This document shows, piece after piece, positions 63,920-64,000 of a DNA stretch of 64,000 nucleotides (the first letter of the stretch is position 1; each line of letters starts with the position of its first letter). Under the pieces are notes generated by a model, which saw only the letters and a list, made by a program, of their open reading frames with translations, did not search any database and was not told the DNA's origin. The DNA is from UMGS75 sp051872775 (GTDB lineage Bacteria; Bacillota_I; Bacilli_A; ML615J-28; CAG-313). The stretch is taken from contig JBJEEE010000088.1 in the NCBI GenBank assembly GCA_051872775.1, forward strand, positions 3,416 to 67,415. Reading direction: 5' to 3'. Position numbers and translations under genes: made by a program.

Positions 63920-64000
63920 GTTCTATATTAAGAAAAAAGTTAACCCTGTGATTAACATATGATATATTCAAAAATATTAACATATGAATTTTACAAAATA

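Noticed and set aside
1..64000. Mollicute genetic code with TGA read as Trp
   Set aside because: TGG is used for Trp throughout and TGA serves as stop in coupled ATGA overlaps (38235, 43519, 57174).
1..64000. CRISPR array, insertion sequence or prophage
   Set aside because: No short direct repeats with unique spacers, no transposase or integrase and no phage structural gene were seen. The only large repeats are in-frame protein repeats.

Overview
The window is AT-rich DNA (roughly 30% GC by eye) from a low-GC Gram-positive bacterium, most likely an uncultured Bacilli lineage near the Erysipelotrichales/RF39 group. The support is gene content: SUF genes in the Firmicutes order sufC-D-S-U-B, tilS-ftsH adjacency, RqcP (YabO), a CIRCE operator, and peptidoglycan synthesis genes (murA, ddl, a murF-like ligase). 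It uses the standard bacterial code: TGG encodes Trp and TGA ends several genes, for example the ATGA overlaps at 38235-38238 and 43519-43522. Two CotF-family genes and a yabP-yabQ pair point to a spore former or a recent descendant of one.

Layout. 1-3004: a partial surface glycoside-hydrolase-like (GHL10) gene. 3151-4134: two small spore-coat-like genes and a TspO-like membrane protein. 4193-8485: an operon of an ABC-F ATPase and two metallo-aminopeptidases (M29, M18). 8605-8826: rpmE. 8985-25877: one 16.9-kb gene for a 5,630-residue protein with a CvpA-like four-helix membrane anchor and a very long helical repeat region. 26140-29118: a 992-residue relative of the same architecture. 29186-33780: murA, then divergent aspA-dppA, then galU. 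34002-37874: a BspA-type leucine-rich-repeat surface protein. 38020-42617: a HAAS-domain (DUF1700-type) membrane protein, a decayed two-component system (40377-40812) and an ABC-2 exporter. 42796-42963: tRNA-Tyr and tRNA-Gln. 43067-43809: yabQ and yabP. 43923-50116: lysS, CIRCE-controlled htpG, an unknown gene, hslO and an M42 peptidase. 50168-54391: maf, rqcP, ftsH, tilS. 54495-57929: alpha/beta hydrolase, membrane-anchored murF-like ligase, ddl. 58042-63857: apbE followed by the complete SUF iron-sulfur cluster operon.

How the genes fit together. Most of the window is housekeeping: proteostasis (htpG, hslO, ftsH, rqcP), wall precursor synthesis (murA, murF-like, ddl), Fe-S assembly (suf) and peptide use (M18, M29, M42 and M55 peptidases plus aspartase). 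Against that background, about 20 kb (8985-29118) is given to two adjacent giant repeat proteins. Both appear to use the same four-helix anchor, with the positive-inside rule placing the repeats outside the cell. I recognise no named family for the repeats. This pair is the best candidate for an undescribed system. Well-formed sigma-A-type promoters, including TTGCAA or TTGAAA -35 boxes with 17-bp spacers and TATAAT-like -10 boxes, and intrinsic terminators support the operon boundaries.
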